Part shown: positions 1 through 9,600 of the stretch, piece by piece | Numbering within the stretch: position 1 is the first letter of the stretch | How the letters are laid out: each line of letters begins with the position of its first letter | DNA from: Mycobacteroides sp. LB1 | GTDB taxonomy: Bacteria; Actinomycetota; Actinomycetes; Mycobacteriales; Mycobacteriaceae | Direction: 5' to 3' | Length of the DNA: 64,000 nucleotides | Assembly (NCBI RefSeq): GCF_013449725.1 | Contig: NZ_JACCFF010000007.1 | Coordinates: forward strand, 248,001-312,000 | Made by a program: the position numbers and the translations under genes | Notes under the pieces: generated by a model | Database searches by the model: none | Seen by the model: the letters and a program-made list of their open reading frames with translations, nothing else | Told to the model about the DNA's origin: nothing

Positions 1-590
1 TTGCGTGCGATGGCGGTCTTGATCCCGCCTGGGTGCACACAGGTGACCGCCACCGGCTTCTTGCCGATGATCATCTCCTGGCGCAGCGATTCGGTGAAGC
101 CGCGGACCGCGAATTTGGCGGCGTTGTAAGCACTTTGGCCGGGCATCGAGAGGACGCCGAAGAGGCTGGAGACATTGATGACGTGGCCGTCGCCGGAGGC
201 GATCAGGTGCGGTAGGAAGGCCTTGGTGCCGTTGACCACACCCCAGAAGTCGACATCAATGATTCGCTCGATGTCCTTGAACTGGCTTTCCTCCACCTCG
301 CCCTGATAGGCGATACCGGCGTTGTTGTAGATCTGGTTGACCTTGCCGAAATGCGCCTTAATGGCATCGGCGTACAGCAGGAAGGCTTCGCGCTCAACGA
401 CATTGATGCGGTCGGCGCGGACTTCGGCGCCCAGCGCCTTGACCTGGCGTTCGGTTTCGGCGAGTCCCTCGGTATCGACATCGCTGATGGCAATCTTGGC
501 GCCGGAACGGGCCAGCTCGATGGCCAGGGCGCGTCCAATGCCGGAGCCGGCGCCGGTAACCACGGCGACCTTGCCGCTGAAGCCTTCCAT
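1..590 (-). CDS. Short-chain dehydrogenase/reductase, C-terminus outside the window
   Basis: The reading frame is open from an ATG at 588-590 to the window edge (196 codons), so the C-terminus is missing. It is a classical SDR: the N-terminal NAD(P)-binding motif TGAGSGIG, then NNAG, then the catalytic YNAAK, with the catalytic Ser in NVSS. An AAGGAG ribosome site precedes the ATG. It is a tandem duplicate of the next gene: over the shared 196 residues I count roughly 20 differences (about 90% identity), and the two start codons are 879 bp apart. The 48 bp gap suggests the two are cotranscribed. SDRs of this kind reduce or oxidise alcohols and ketones with a nicotinamide cofactor; the substrate cannot be read from the sequence. 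Confidence 0.9.
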   Translation of the reverse strand, partial: MEGFSGKVAVVTGAGSGIGRALAIELARSGAKIAISDVDTEGLAETERQVKALGAEVRADRINVVEREAFLLYADAIKAHFGKVNQIYNNAGIAYQGEVEESQFKDIERIIDVDFWGVVNGTKAFLPHLIASGDGHVINVSSLFGVLSMPGQSAYNAAKFAVRGFTESLRQEMIIGKKPVAVTCVHPGGIKTAIAR

Positions 591-638
591 GTGTGTCTCC
601 TTGTTATTAGACGAGCGTCAAATAGTCAGACTAGCGCG

Positions 639-1469
639 TCAGTTGGATCGCTTGGGTAGCAGGAACCGCTCGGCGACGAGGAAAACGTCCTGGTAGCGCG
701 CGCCCGTCAGCCGGACCAGGAAGTCGATCACCTTGGCGTCCGGCCCGACGAGTACGCGCGGCTTTTTCTTGCGCACGGCGGTCATGATGATTCGAGCTGC
801 CGCCTGCGGGCTGGTCCGGGCCACCCGATCAAACAGTTTGGCGAATTCCGCGTGGTCATACCCCTCGGCCATGGTCGCGTTGCGGGCCACGTTGGTCTTC
901 ACCCCTCCGGGGTGTACGCAGGTGACGGCGACGGGCTTCTTGCCGACGATCATTTCCTGGCGCAATGCTTCGGTGAAGCCGCGGACCGCGAATTTGGCGG
1001 CGTTGTAAGCGCTTTGGCCGGGGGCCGCCATGATGCCGAAGATGCTGGAGACGTTGATGACGTGGCCGTCGCCGGAGGCGATCAAGTGCGGTAGGAAGGC
1101 TTTGGTGCCGTTGACGACGCCCCAGAAGTCGACGTCGACGATGCGTTCGATGTCCTTGAACTGACTGACCTCGACATCGCCGTGGAAGTCGATTCCGGCG
1201 TTGTTGTAGATCTGGTTGACCTTGCCGAAGTGCTCCTTGATGGAGTCGGCGTATAGCAGGAAGGCTTCGCGTTCAACGACATTGATGCGGTCGGCGCGGA
1301 CTTCGGCGCCCAGAGCCTTGATCTGGCGTTCGGTTTCGGCGAGTCCCTCGGTATCGACATCGCTGATGGCGACCTTGGCGCCGGAACGTGCCAGCTCCAC
1401 CGCTAGCGCCCGCCCGATACCCGAACCGGCGCCGGTGACGACGGCGACCTTCCCGTTGAAGCCCTCCAT
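639..1469 (-). CDS. Short-chain dehydrogenase/reductase
   Basis: A complete 276-residue SDR with an N-terminal Rossmann motif TGAGSGIG (about residues 12-19), NNAG near residue 90, a catalytic Ser in NVSSIFG, and YNAAK near residue 155. The start ATG is preceded by GAGGAGAG, a good ribosome site. The length and the basic C-terminal extension (KKKPRVLVGPDAK) are like the mycobacterial SDRs often annotated as fatty acyl-CoA reductase or acetoin-type dehydrogenases. It lies 48 bp upstream of its own duplicate (1-590) on the same strand, so the pair probably forms an operon. The substrate is unknown. Confidence 0.92.
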   Translation of the reverse strand: MEGFNGKVAVVTGAGSGIGRALAVELARSGAKVAISDVDTEGLAETERQIKALGAEVRADRINVVEREAFLLYADSIKEHFGKVNQIYNNAGIDFHGDVEVSQFKDIERIVDVDFWGVVNGTKAFLPHLIASGDGHVINVSSIFGIMAAPGQSAYNAAKFAVRGFTEALRQEMIVGKKPVAVTCVHPGGVKTNVARNATMAEGYDHAEFAKLFDRVARTSPQAAARIIMTAVRKKKPRVLVGPDAKVIDFLVRLTGARYQDVFLVAERFLLPKRSN

Positions 1470-1565
1470 TGAGCTCTCCTCAAGATTTACGTTGCGAGGC
1501 GTATGTCAATCAGTGAGGGTAGCCGATGGTGCCGCGGTCTTGTCAGGGCAGCTGGCCGATGACAG

Positions 1566-2207
1566 TCACGTCTTGAGACCCACGCAGATCCAGTCCACCG
1601 GGACCAGGGGAGGCGTGAAGGGGCGCGCCACCGGACGGTGCAGGACGACGTCGAATCCGGCACCCGCGAACACCTGCTGCATTTCGTCGGCAGTGGGGAA
1701 ATGTGCCGGGCCACGCTCGCTGGTTCCACGCCGCATCCACCGGCGCTCTTTCGGGCAGATTGTCGCGACTGAGGCCATACCGCCCGGGCTCAGCACGCGG
1801 TGGAACTCCGCGAGGGCGGCGGGTTGGTCGAAGAAATGGAACGCCGATGTGGTCACCACGGCGTCGAGAGTGGCGTCCTCGAACGGGAGTTCTTCTGCGG
1901 GCGCCTTCTTCCACTGGACCTTGGTGGACCGGGCCCTGGCCTTGGCGAGCATGCCGTCGGACATATCGACGCCGAAGACCGAGTCTGATTGCAGTTCGAC
2001 CTGGATGCGTGACGCCAGTATCCCAGTGCCACAAGCGATATCGGCAATACGTTGGGCGCCGTGTGCACGTAATTGCTCGATCGTATCGGCCTGGGCCGGG
2101 CTGTAGACATGGCGCTGCACGAGTGGAAAGTTGTACACCCGCGACATCACGGTCCAGTACCGCGTAACCAGTTCGTTGAGTGAACGCCGTTGAACGGTGG
2201 TTGGCAT
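1566..2207 (-). CDS. Class I SAM-dependent methyltransferase
   Basis: A 213-residue protein when started at the ATG at 2205-2207 (MPTTVQRRS). The frame stays open upstream to 2510, but that extension runs into the divergent regulator and has no methyltransferase character, so I reject it. The SAM-binding motif I is ADIACGTGILA (residues about 50-60), followed by an acidic motif GVDMSDGML and a motif VVTTSAFHFFDQP, typical of the Methyltransf_11/25 ubiE-like fold. It would transfer a methyl group from SAM to a small molecule or lipid in the cytoplasm; the acceptor is unknown. It is divergent from the PucR-type regulator, with 244 bp between them. Confidence 0.85.
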   Translation of the reverse strand: MPTTVQRRSLNELVTRYWTVMSRVYNFPLVQRHVYSPAQADTIEQLRAHGAQRIADIACGTGILASRIQVELQSDSVFGVDMSDGMLAKARARSTKVQWKKAPAEELPFEDATLDAVVTTSAFHFFDQPAALAEFHRVLSPGGMASVATICPKERRWMRRGTSERGPAHFPTADEMQQVFAGAGFDVVLHRPVARPFTPPLVPVDWICVGLKT

Positions 2208-2451
2208 GCTCTGGAACCTAGGAGCGATCGAGGGGAACGTCCGCGACTCGGCGGGATCTTGTGAAAGATACGAGCCCAACCGGCGAGAGCTATGACCGGT
2301 CCCAAACACCGTCTCGTCCTGCGGATAAACCTGTGAGCAAACCTCCAAACTCCTTTGCCGGACGGTAGGGTGCGCAGTGGTCTCGCGGATGCGATCTGTG
2401 AGCGGTACAGGTGTTCCACAAAGCAGTGGGAGAAGGTTGGGGTCCGCTGGT

Positions 2452-3606
2452 ATGACGGCGTCGCTCAGTGATCGGTTCATGCGCCAGCTGTCGGGGGCGG
2501 TGCGCCGCACGGTGGACTGTTTCGCTGCCGAGGTGCCGTACTACGGGATGCTGCCACGAGAGGTTCTCGATGGTGAGATCACCGAATTCACCAAGCAGAA
2601 CTTCCGGATTTTCGTCCGGGTCCTGTTGGAGTCGCGGCCACCGACTGAGGACGAGTTAGCAGGGCCGATCCTGGCGGCATCACGACGGGCGCAAGAGGAC
2701 ATCCCGCTCCCAGCGCTCCTAGCCGCGTACAGCGTTGCCGCGCGGGTCGGCATAGAGACACTGCGGGAGTTGGCAACCCCCGACGAGGTCGGTGAGGTAT
2801 TGGCGATCAGCGTACAGCTGCAGAGATACCTGCAGTTGATGGTGCCCGCGGTCACCGCCGCGTATCTCGAAGCGCGCCAAGGTCTTTACGGTGCGACAAC
2901 GGAAGCCCGGCGTGACTTATTCGATGCGTTGGTGAAGGGGACCCCGTGGGCGGAGGCGGCCGAGCGGGCGAGTGTGACATTGGCGCTGTCGTACAACGTG
3001 CTGTTCCTGTACATGCCGGAGCCGGCGGGGAATACGGTGGTGGCCCGGCGTCGAGCCCACCGCGTGCAGGACATCGTCGATCAGTACGCACGCGAGCCCG
3101 TGCTCACCTCCCTGGACGGCCGCGGTGGCACCATCTTGTTGCCTGCGGTGGGCAAGGTGGAATCGCTGCTGCCGTTGTTCTCCGACGTCGCCGGGGGGCC
3201 CGTCACGCTCGGGGTCTCCGATGTGGCCGATCCCGGCGAGATTGCCGTCGCCGCGGCCGAGGCACGCGAATTGGCGCTGCTCGCGCTGAGACTCGGTCGG
3301 GTGCCGGGCACGTACCGGCTCTCCGATCTACTCCTTGAGTACCAGATCACCCGCCCGGGCAGAGCCCGTGACCTGCTCGCCGCGACGGTCCTACCGCTCA
3401 CGGCGCACCCGCACCTGCAGCAAGCTCTCAGTGCGTACCTGCAATACGAGCACGGGCGGCAGCTTGCGGCTAAATCGCTGCACGTACATCCCAATACCCT
3501 CGACTACAGGCTGCGCCGGGTCGCCGAACTCACCGGCTTGGATCCCGCCCAGCCGTCGGCGGCGCGGATTCTCGCGGCCGCGCTACTGGCCGTGAAGGCT
3601 CACTGA
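2452..3606 (+). CDS. PucR/CdaR-family transcriptional regulator
   Basis: The frame opens at 2377, but the ATG at 2452 (MTASLSDRF) is the better start: it has AGAAGG upstream and gives 384 residues. The C-terminus carries the PucR-type helix-turn-helix (KSLHVHPNTLDYRLRRVAEL, about residues 340-360), where NTLxYRLRR is the family signature (HTH_30). The middle resembles the GGDEF-like CdaR sensor domain and the N-terminus a RsbRD-like helical domain. Such proteins usually respond to a small metabolite and control nearby catabolic genes. Candidate targets are the divergent methyltransferase and the convergent lipases; this is inference. Confidence 0.85.
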   Translation: MTASLSDRFMRQLSGAVRRTVDCFAAEVPYYGMLPREVLDGEITEFTKQNFRIFVRVLLESRPPTEDELAGPILAASRRAQEDIPLPALLAAYSVAARVGIETLRELATPDEVGEVLAISVQLQRYLQLMVPAVTAAYLEARQGLYGATTEARRDLFDALVKGTPWAEAAERASVTLALSYNVLFLYMPEPAGNTVVARRRAHRVQDIVDQYAREPVLTSLDGRGGTILLPAVGKVESLLPLFSDVAGGPVTLGVSDVADPGEIAVAAAEARELALLALRLGRVPGTYRLSDLLLEYQITRPGRARDLLAATVLPLTAHPHLQQALSAYLQYEHGRQLAAKSLHVHPNTLDYRLRRVAELTGLDPAQPSAARILAAALLAVKAH

Positions 3607-3613
3607 GTCCGGT

Positions 3614-4930
3614 TCAGAGCCGCCCGGCGAGGAGCTTCACGACCGCCACAAGCTGTCGGACGTACATGATCAGAGCGCGGGGCGAGAGGGCCGTCGAGAA
3701 CACCGTTCGGATATCGGGTGGTGCCGGTAATGTCTTGCCGCGCATACGTTCATCGAGCCAGCCGAGCGCATCATGACCGCCGGACAGTAACAAAAAGACG
3801 CGCTCGCTGGCTCGGTCGCGCCGGTAGGTGACATGTGCGCCGCCGGCGATGTAGTCCTCGGCAAGTTGGTCGGTGCTGGAAACCGGCAGGAGTACGTCGT
3901 GGATCGAGTGGTAGAGGTAAATCGGCGCGGTGGGGGTGCGCAGCCCCAGCGTCATCGCGTCGGTGAGGGCGGCGATCTCCGGCATGTCCATCACCTCTTC
4001 GAGGGGACGGTCGAAGATTTTGTTGAAGTTGAGAAATGGCCAGTACAGCAGTGCCTGGATGACGGTAAGGCGTTCGGCCTTCTCGACCATCCGGCGGCCT
4101 CTCTTGGTGAGGTGCTTCTGCAGGAACTCTTGGATGGAGGGGCTGACCCGCATCATGGCCGCCAGCACGATGATGATGAGCCCGGAAGAGTACTGGCCGC
4201 TGAGATGGTGCATGAGGGGGCCGGGTTGGGGGGCGGGCGCGCCGATCAGTGCCCCCACGAGGTTGAGTTCGGGCGCGTACTCGCCGGCGAGTTCGGCGGC
4301 CCAGGCGGTCGCGTTGCCACCGGCCGAATAACCCCACACTGCTGTCGGTGTTTGGGTGGACAGTTGCGGAATGCCGTCCTCGCCGGATGCGGCAATGGTG
4401 GCGCGCAGTGCGTCCAGCACGTGGTAGCCGGGTTGTTTGGGCGCCATCCAGAGACCCTTTGGCCCCTCATGGTCGCTGATGGTGACGATCCATCCTCGTT
4501 GGAGTGCGGCTACTGCCAGCAGGAACTCGTTCTGTGACTGGTTGATGCCGAAGGTGCGGTGCTGCAGGTAGTAGGAGGGGAATCTTTTAGGGGTGACGGC
4601 ATCGATCGCGCTCTGGAAGGCAAGCAGTGGCGCCGCCTCTGTCGCATTCTTCGGGACGAGCACCGTGGTTACGGTCGTCTCGGGAGCCTCGTGTAAATCG
4701 GTGCTGCGGTAGAGCACCTGCCATGCGTGCAGTTTCAGGGGGATGAGTCCGAATAACCCGATCTGGACCCGCCTGCGTCGCAGGGGTGTTCCGGGTGCGG
4801 TCTTCTCCCAGCCGTCCGGCGGGAGAAAGAACGGGTCGTCTGGGGACGGCAGTGGTCTGCCGAGTTGCATCGGCCAGGCCTCGATCGGCGGAGCCGCCGG
4901 GGTCGACGTGGGCGCAGTGCCGGCTGTCAT
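3614..4930 (-). CDS. Secretory-lipase-family alpha/beta hydrolase
   Basis: A 438-residue protein that looks like the LIP family (PF03583) of actinobacterial lipases: the nucleophile elbow GYSAGG (Ser near residue 197), a candidate acid region in YHSIHDVLLP and a candidate His in SGGHDALG near the C-terminus. I see no signal peptide; the N-terminus is Pro-rich and hydrophilic, so export is doubtful despite the family name. It would hydrolyse acyl esters. It ends 7 bp from the end of the PucR-type gene (convergent). A close paralogue of the same length follows at 5266-6582, an old tandem duplication. Confidence 0.88.
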   Translation of the reverse strand: MTAGTAPTSTPAAPPIEAWPMQLGRPLPSPDDPFFLPPDGWEKTAPGTPLRRRRVQIGLFGLIPLKLHAWQVLYRSTDLHEAPETTVTTVLVPKNATEAAPLLAFQSAIDAVTPKRFPSYYLQHRTFGINQSQNEFLLAVAALQRGWIVTISDHEGPKGLWMAPKQPGYHVLDALRATIAASGEDGIPQLSTQTPTAVWGYSAGGNATAWAAELAGEYAPELNLVGALIGAPAPQPGPLMHHLSGQYSSGLIIIVLAAMMRVSPSIQEFLQKHLTKRGRRMVEKAERLTVIQALLYWPFLNFNKIFDRPLEEVMDMPEIAALTDAMTLGLRTPTAPIYLYHSIHDVLLPVSSTDQLAEDYIAGGAHVTYRRDRASERVFLLLSGGHDALGWLDERMRGKTLPAPPDIRTVFSTALSPRALIMYVRQLVAVVKLLAGRL

Positions 4931-5265
4931 CTGGCTCCTGTCCTTGTTGTGGTCTTCCCGTCCGAATCATTGAGCGACGTCGATAGTAAGAACCGCGGAT
5001 TCGCGCAGCGTATTCAACAAGAATGGTTCATGCCAATGAATCGTCGTCGAATCGGGGTTACCCCCTAAGGTGCTCATCGGACCTTGTAGTTCGTCACCGA
5101 TGAGGCAAACGGTCGAAGTCAGTCTTCGGGCACTCGATATTCCATTGGGACGGCGATCATCACTGCCCAGTGGGTTGTTAGCAGCCGACGGCTAGAAAAA
5201 AAGAAATCTTATTCTATTTCTTGGTTAAGTTCTCGAATCGAGGGAATTGCGGCGCCGTGTGACGG
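4931..5265. other. Intergenic region between two lipase paralogues
   Basis: 335 bp without a convincing gene. Since both flanking genes read leftward, it should hold the promoter of the 3614-4930 gene and the end of the upstream transcript. A conspicuously AT-rich stretch sits at about 5192-5227. I see no clear stem-loop terminator, and the short rightward ORFs crossing the region have no recognisable features. Confidence 0.6.
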
Positions 5266-6582
5266 CTACAGACGGCCGAGTAGTAGCTTCACCGTGCCCC
5301 ATTGCCATCGCAGCTGGCTCCACACCGCCCGGGGGGTGAGGGAGGTCGAGAGGACCGTCTGGACATCCGATGTCGGCGGTAATGGTTTACCCGCTAACCG
5401 CTCGGCCAACCAGCCGAGTGCGTCGTTGACGCCGAGTATGGCCAGCAGAATGTGTTCGGTGCTCCGGTCGCGGCGGTAGGTGACATGCGTGCCGCCCACG
5501 ATGTAGTCCTGCGCCAGCTGATCGGAGGCCGCGATCGGAAGTAGCTGGTCATGGATGGCGTGATATAGGTAGACCGGCGCGCTGGGTGCGCGTTGCCCCA
5601 GTTCCATTTCTTCGGTGACTCTGGCGATTTCGGGCGCCTTCATCAATTCTTCGATGGGCCGATCGACGAGAGTGTCGAAGTTCTTGAATGGCCACCGTAA
5701 GACCGATTCCGCGAGACTTACCTCCGCTGCCTTGGCGATGATCTGACGCCCCCGCAGGGTCAGGTGCCCACCGAGGAACTCGAGCGTGCTCGGGTGCGCC
5801 CGCGTCATCGCGGCCAGTACCGGTGGGATTAGTCCGGAGGCGAATCTGCCACTGTGCTTCTGCACGAGCGCGCCGGGCCGGGCCGCGGGAGCACCAAGCA
5901 GCGCTCCGACGACATTGAGTTCCGGGGCGTAGACGGGCGCCATCTCGGCAGCCCAGGTGCTCGCTGTCCCGCCTCCGGAGTACCCCCAGAATCCGACGGG
6001 AGCATCGGTCGGGAGCCGGGGTATGCCATGCGCGCCGCCGGCGTTCAAGGTTGCGCGCACGCCGTCGAGGACGTGATACCCGGGCTGCCTGGCCACCATC
6101 CATAGTCCTTGTGGCCCTTCGTGATCGCTAACCGAAACCACCCAACCTCGGGCGAGTGCGGCCACCATCAACACCAGTTCGTTCTGGGTCTGGTTGAGGC
6201 CGAATGTTCGGGGAAGCAGCCCATAGGAGGGGAAGGCTCGTGGTGACACCGCATCGATGGCGCACTGATAGGCCAGGACCGGTGACGTCTCGCGGGCATC
6301 GCGGGGCACCAGCAATGTTGTCACTGTGGTCTCGGGTGCGCCGTGGAGATCGGTGGTGCGGTAGAGCAGGTGCCAGGCCTGCAGGCGCAGGGGGACTATG
6401 CCGAATAAGGCGATACGAATTCTCCTGCGCCGCAGTACGGTTCCTGGCAGTGTGTTCTCCCAGCCGGGCGGAGGAAGGTAGAAAGGATCCTCAGGCGAGG
6501 GTCTGGGCTTGCCGTTAAGCGGTGGCCATTCCTCGACCGGTAGCGTGATCGGTTCGATTGCGGGTGCGGGCTTGGCCGTCAT
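5266..6582 (-). CDS. Secretory-lipase-family alpha/beta hydrolase, paralogue of 3614-4930
   Basis: 438 residues, the same length as its downstream paralogue and collinear with it throughout (shared blocks such as EDPFYLPPPGWE, TYRRDRS, LLPIAASDQLAQDYI). The nucleophile elbow is GYSGGG rather than GYSAGG, with the candidate acid in YHAIHDQLLP. At the position of the paralogue's SGGHDALG this protein reads LGVNDALG, so the histidine there is replaced by asparagine; if that residue is the catalytic base, activity may be altered. No signal peptide is visible. It lies downstream of kgd on the same strand, separated by a strong hairpin. Confidence 0.87.
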   Translation of the reverse strand: MTAKPAPAIEPITLPVEEWPPLNGKPRPSPEDPFYLPPPGWENTLPGTVLRRRRIRIALFGIVPLRLQAWHLLYRTTDLHGAPETTVTTLLVPRDARETSPVLAYQCAIDAVSPRAFPSYGLLPRTFGLNQTQNELVLMVAALARGWVVSVSDHEGPQGLWMVARQPGYHVLDGVRATLNAGGAHGIPRLPTDAPVGFWGYSGGGTASTWAAEMAPVYAPELNVVGALLGAPAARPGALVQKHSGRFASGLIPPVLAAMTRAHPSTLEFLGGHLTLRGRQIIAKAAEVSLAESVLRWPFKNFDTLVDRPIEELMKAPEIARVTEEMELGQRAPSAPVYLYHAIHDQLLPIAASDQLAQDYIVGGTHVTYRRDRSTEHILLAILGVNDALGWLAERLAGKPLPPTSDVQTVLSTSLTPRAVWSQLRWQWGTVKLLLGRL

Positions 6583-6632
6583 TGGTGCAGCGTATTGAAC
6601 ACGCGCGCAACGAGGCAGGGGTCCGGTAATGA

Positions 6633-6664
6633 ATCAGGCCCACCCCCTAAGGGGCGGGCCTGAT
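6633..6664 (-). terminator. Hairpin terminator downstream of kgd
   Basis: A 32-nt inverted repeat: nine paired bases at 6633-6641 with 6656-6664 (ATCAGGCCC with GGGCCTGAT), then after a small internal mismatch CCCC at 6644-6647 with GGGG at 6651-6654 and a three-base loop. It begins 18 bp past the kgd stop codon. There is no long T-run, as is common for mycobacterial terminators. It separates kgd from the lipase gene. Confidence 0.8.
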
Positions 6665-6681
6665 CTTGGGTTCGCTCACTC

Positions 6682-9600
6682 CTACTCAGATGTGGGAGCG
6701 AATGCCTCGTCGATGATCTCCTGCTGCTCGACGGCATGCACCTTCGATGAGCCGGAGGAAGGTGCAGACATGGCACGCCGGGAGATCTTGGTGAGACCCG
6801 TCAGACGCGGTACCACCTCGGGCAGGTTCAGGCCGAAGGTCGGCCACGCGCCCTGGTTGGCGGGCTCTTCTTGCACCCAGACGTACTGCGTTCCATCGGG
6901 ATACCGGCCGAGAGTCTCCTCCAGGCGGTAGCGCGGGATGGGGTACAGCTGCTCGATGCGCACGATCGCAACGTCGTCGCGCTTGTCGGCGTTCTTACGT
7001 GCCAGCAGGTCGTAGTACAGCTTGCCGCTGGTCAGCAGGATCCTGCGGACCTTGCTGCGATCACCGACACCGTCTTCGTAGCCGGCCTCTTCGAGAACCG
7101 ATCGGAACTTGCGGTCGGTGAAGTCTTTGATATCGCTGACCGCGGCCTTGTTGCGCAACATGGACTTCGGCGTGAACACCACCATCGGCCGGGTGATGCC
7201 GTCCAGGGCGTGCCGGCGCAATAGGTGGAAGTAGTTGGCGGGTGTGGACGGCATCGCCACCGTCATCGAGCCCTCGGCGCACAGCTGTAGGAACCGTTCG
7301 ATGCGGCCCGAAGTGTGATCGGGGCCCTGGCCTTCGTGGCCGTGGGGGAGCAGTAACACCACCTCGGAGAGCTGACCCCATTTGGCCTCTCCCGACGAGA
7401 TGAACTCGTCGATGATGGACTGTGCGCCGTTGACGAAGTCACCGAACTGCGCCTCCCACAACACCATTGCGTCGGGATTGCCCACGGAATAGCCGTACTC
7501 GAAGCCAACGGCAGCGTATTCGGACAGCGACGAGTCATGCACCACAAGACGCCCACCGGTGGGGTTGCCCCCGGTATCGGTGCCAACCAGCTGCAGTGGG
7601 GAGAACTCGGTGCCGGTGTGCCGGTCGATGATCACCGCATGGCGCTGGGTGAAGGTGCCGCGCTTGGAGTCCTGGCCCGTGAGCCGCACCACCTTGCCCT
7701 CGGCGACGAGAGTGCCGAGCGCAAGTAGCTCTCCGAAGGCCCAGTCGACCTTGCCCTCGTAGGACATCTCGCGGCGCTTTTCCAGCACCGGCTTGACGCG
7801 CGGATGCACGCTGAAGTTCTCCGGTACCGCCAGGAACGCGTCACCGATGCGCTGCAGCAGCGCCTTGTCGACGGCGGTGACCAGCTTCTGCGGCAGCTGC
7901 TGGTCTTCTTCGACCGACTCGCTGGCCCGCTGCTTGTACTTCTCCAGATCGCGAACCTCGTTGAACACCCGCTCCAGCTGGCCCTGGTAATCGCGCAGCG
8001 CGTCCTCGGCCTCCTTCATCGAGATATCGCCGCGGCCAATCAGAGACTCGGTGTAGGTCTTGCGCACACCGCGCTTGGTGTCGATCACCTCGTACATCTG
8101 CGGGTTGGTCATCGAGGGATCGTCGCCCTCGTTGTGGCCGCGACGGCGGTAGCAGACAAGGTCGATGACGACGTCCTTGTTGAACTGCTGCCGGAAGTCG
8201 ACGGCCAGTCGAGACACCCAGACGCACGCCTCGGGGTCGTCCCCGTTGACGTGGAAGATTGGCGCCCCAATCATTTTCGCGACGTCGGTGCAGTACTCGC
8301 TGGATCGCGAATGCTCCGGTGCGGTGGTGAAACCGATCTGGTTGTTGACCACGATGTGAATGGTGCCGCCGGTCCGGTAACCGGGGAGGTTGGCGAGGTT
8401 CAGGGTTTCGGCAACCACGCCCTGTCCGGCGAATGCGGCGTCACCGTGCAGCATGAGGGGCACCACCGTGAAGCGGCCGCCGTCGGTGCCGACGTCGAGG
8501 ACATCCTGTTTGGCCCGCACCAGGCCTTCCAGCACCGGGTCCACGGCCTCCAAGTGCGAGGGGTTGGCCGTCAGGGACACCTCAATGTCGTTCTCGCCGA
8601 ACATCTGGATGTAGGTGCCGGAGGCGCCCAGGTGGTACTTCACGTCACCAGAGCCGTGCGCGAGCGCCGGGTTCAGGTTGCCCTCGAACTCGGTGAAGAT
8701 CTGCGAGTACGGCTTGCCGACGATGTTCGCCAGCACGTTGAGGCGGCCGCGGTGCGGCATACCGATGACCACCTCGTCGAGGCTGTGCTCGGCACTCTGG
8801 TCGATGACGGCGTCCATCATCGGGATGACACCCTCGGCGCCCTCCAGCGAGAACCGTTTCTGTCCAACATATTTGGTGGCCAAAAAGGTCTCGAACGCCT
8901 CGGCGGCATTGAGCTTGGAGAGGATGTACTTCTGCTCGGCGACGGTGGGCTTATCGTGCTTGACCTCGATGCGATCCTGTAGCCACTTCTGCTGTTCGGG
9001 CTCCAGGATGTGGGTGTATTCCACTGCGGCGTGCCGGCAGTACGCGTCGCGCAGCACCGAGAGCACATCGCGCAGCTTCATATACTCCTGACCCTTGAAC
9101 CCGGAGACCTTGAACTCGCGGTCCAAGTCCCACAGGGTCAGACCGTGGGTGAGTACATCCAAATCGGGGTGGCTGCGGAAACGGGTCTTGTCCAGACGCA
9201 GCGGATCGGTATCGGCCATCAAATGGCCCCGGTTGCGGTATGCCGCAATCAGTTCCAGCACCCGAGCGTTCTTGTCGAGGATCGAGTCGGGGTTGTCGAT
9301 GCGCCAGCGCACTGGCTCGTAGGGGATGCCCAGCTCACGGAAGATGTCGTCGAAGAAGTCGTCGGAGAGCAGCAGCTGATGCACCGTGCGCAGGAAATCG
9401 CCGGATTCGGCACCCTGGATGATGCGGTGATCGTAGGTGGACGTCAGCGTCATGAGCTTGCCAATGCCCAGATCGGAGATGCGCTCCTCGCTGGCGCCCT
9501 GGAACTCCGCGGGGTACTCCAGCGCGCCGGCACCGACGATGGCACCCTGACCGCGCATGAGGCGGGGCACCGAGTGCACGGTGCCGATGGTGCCCGGATT

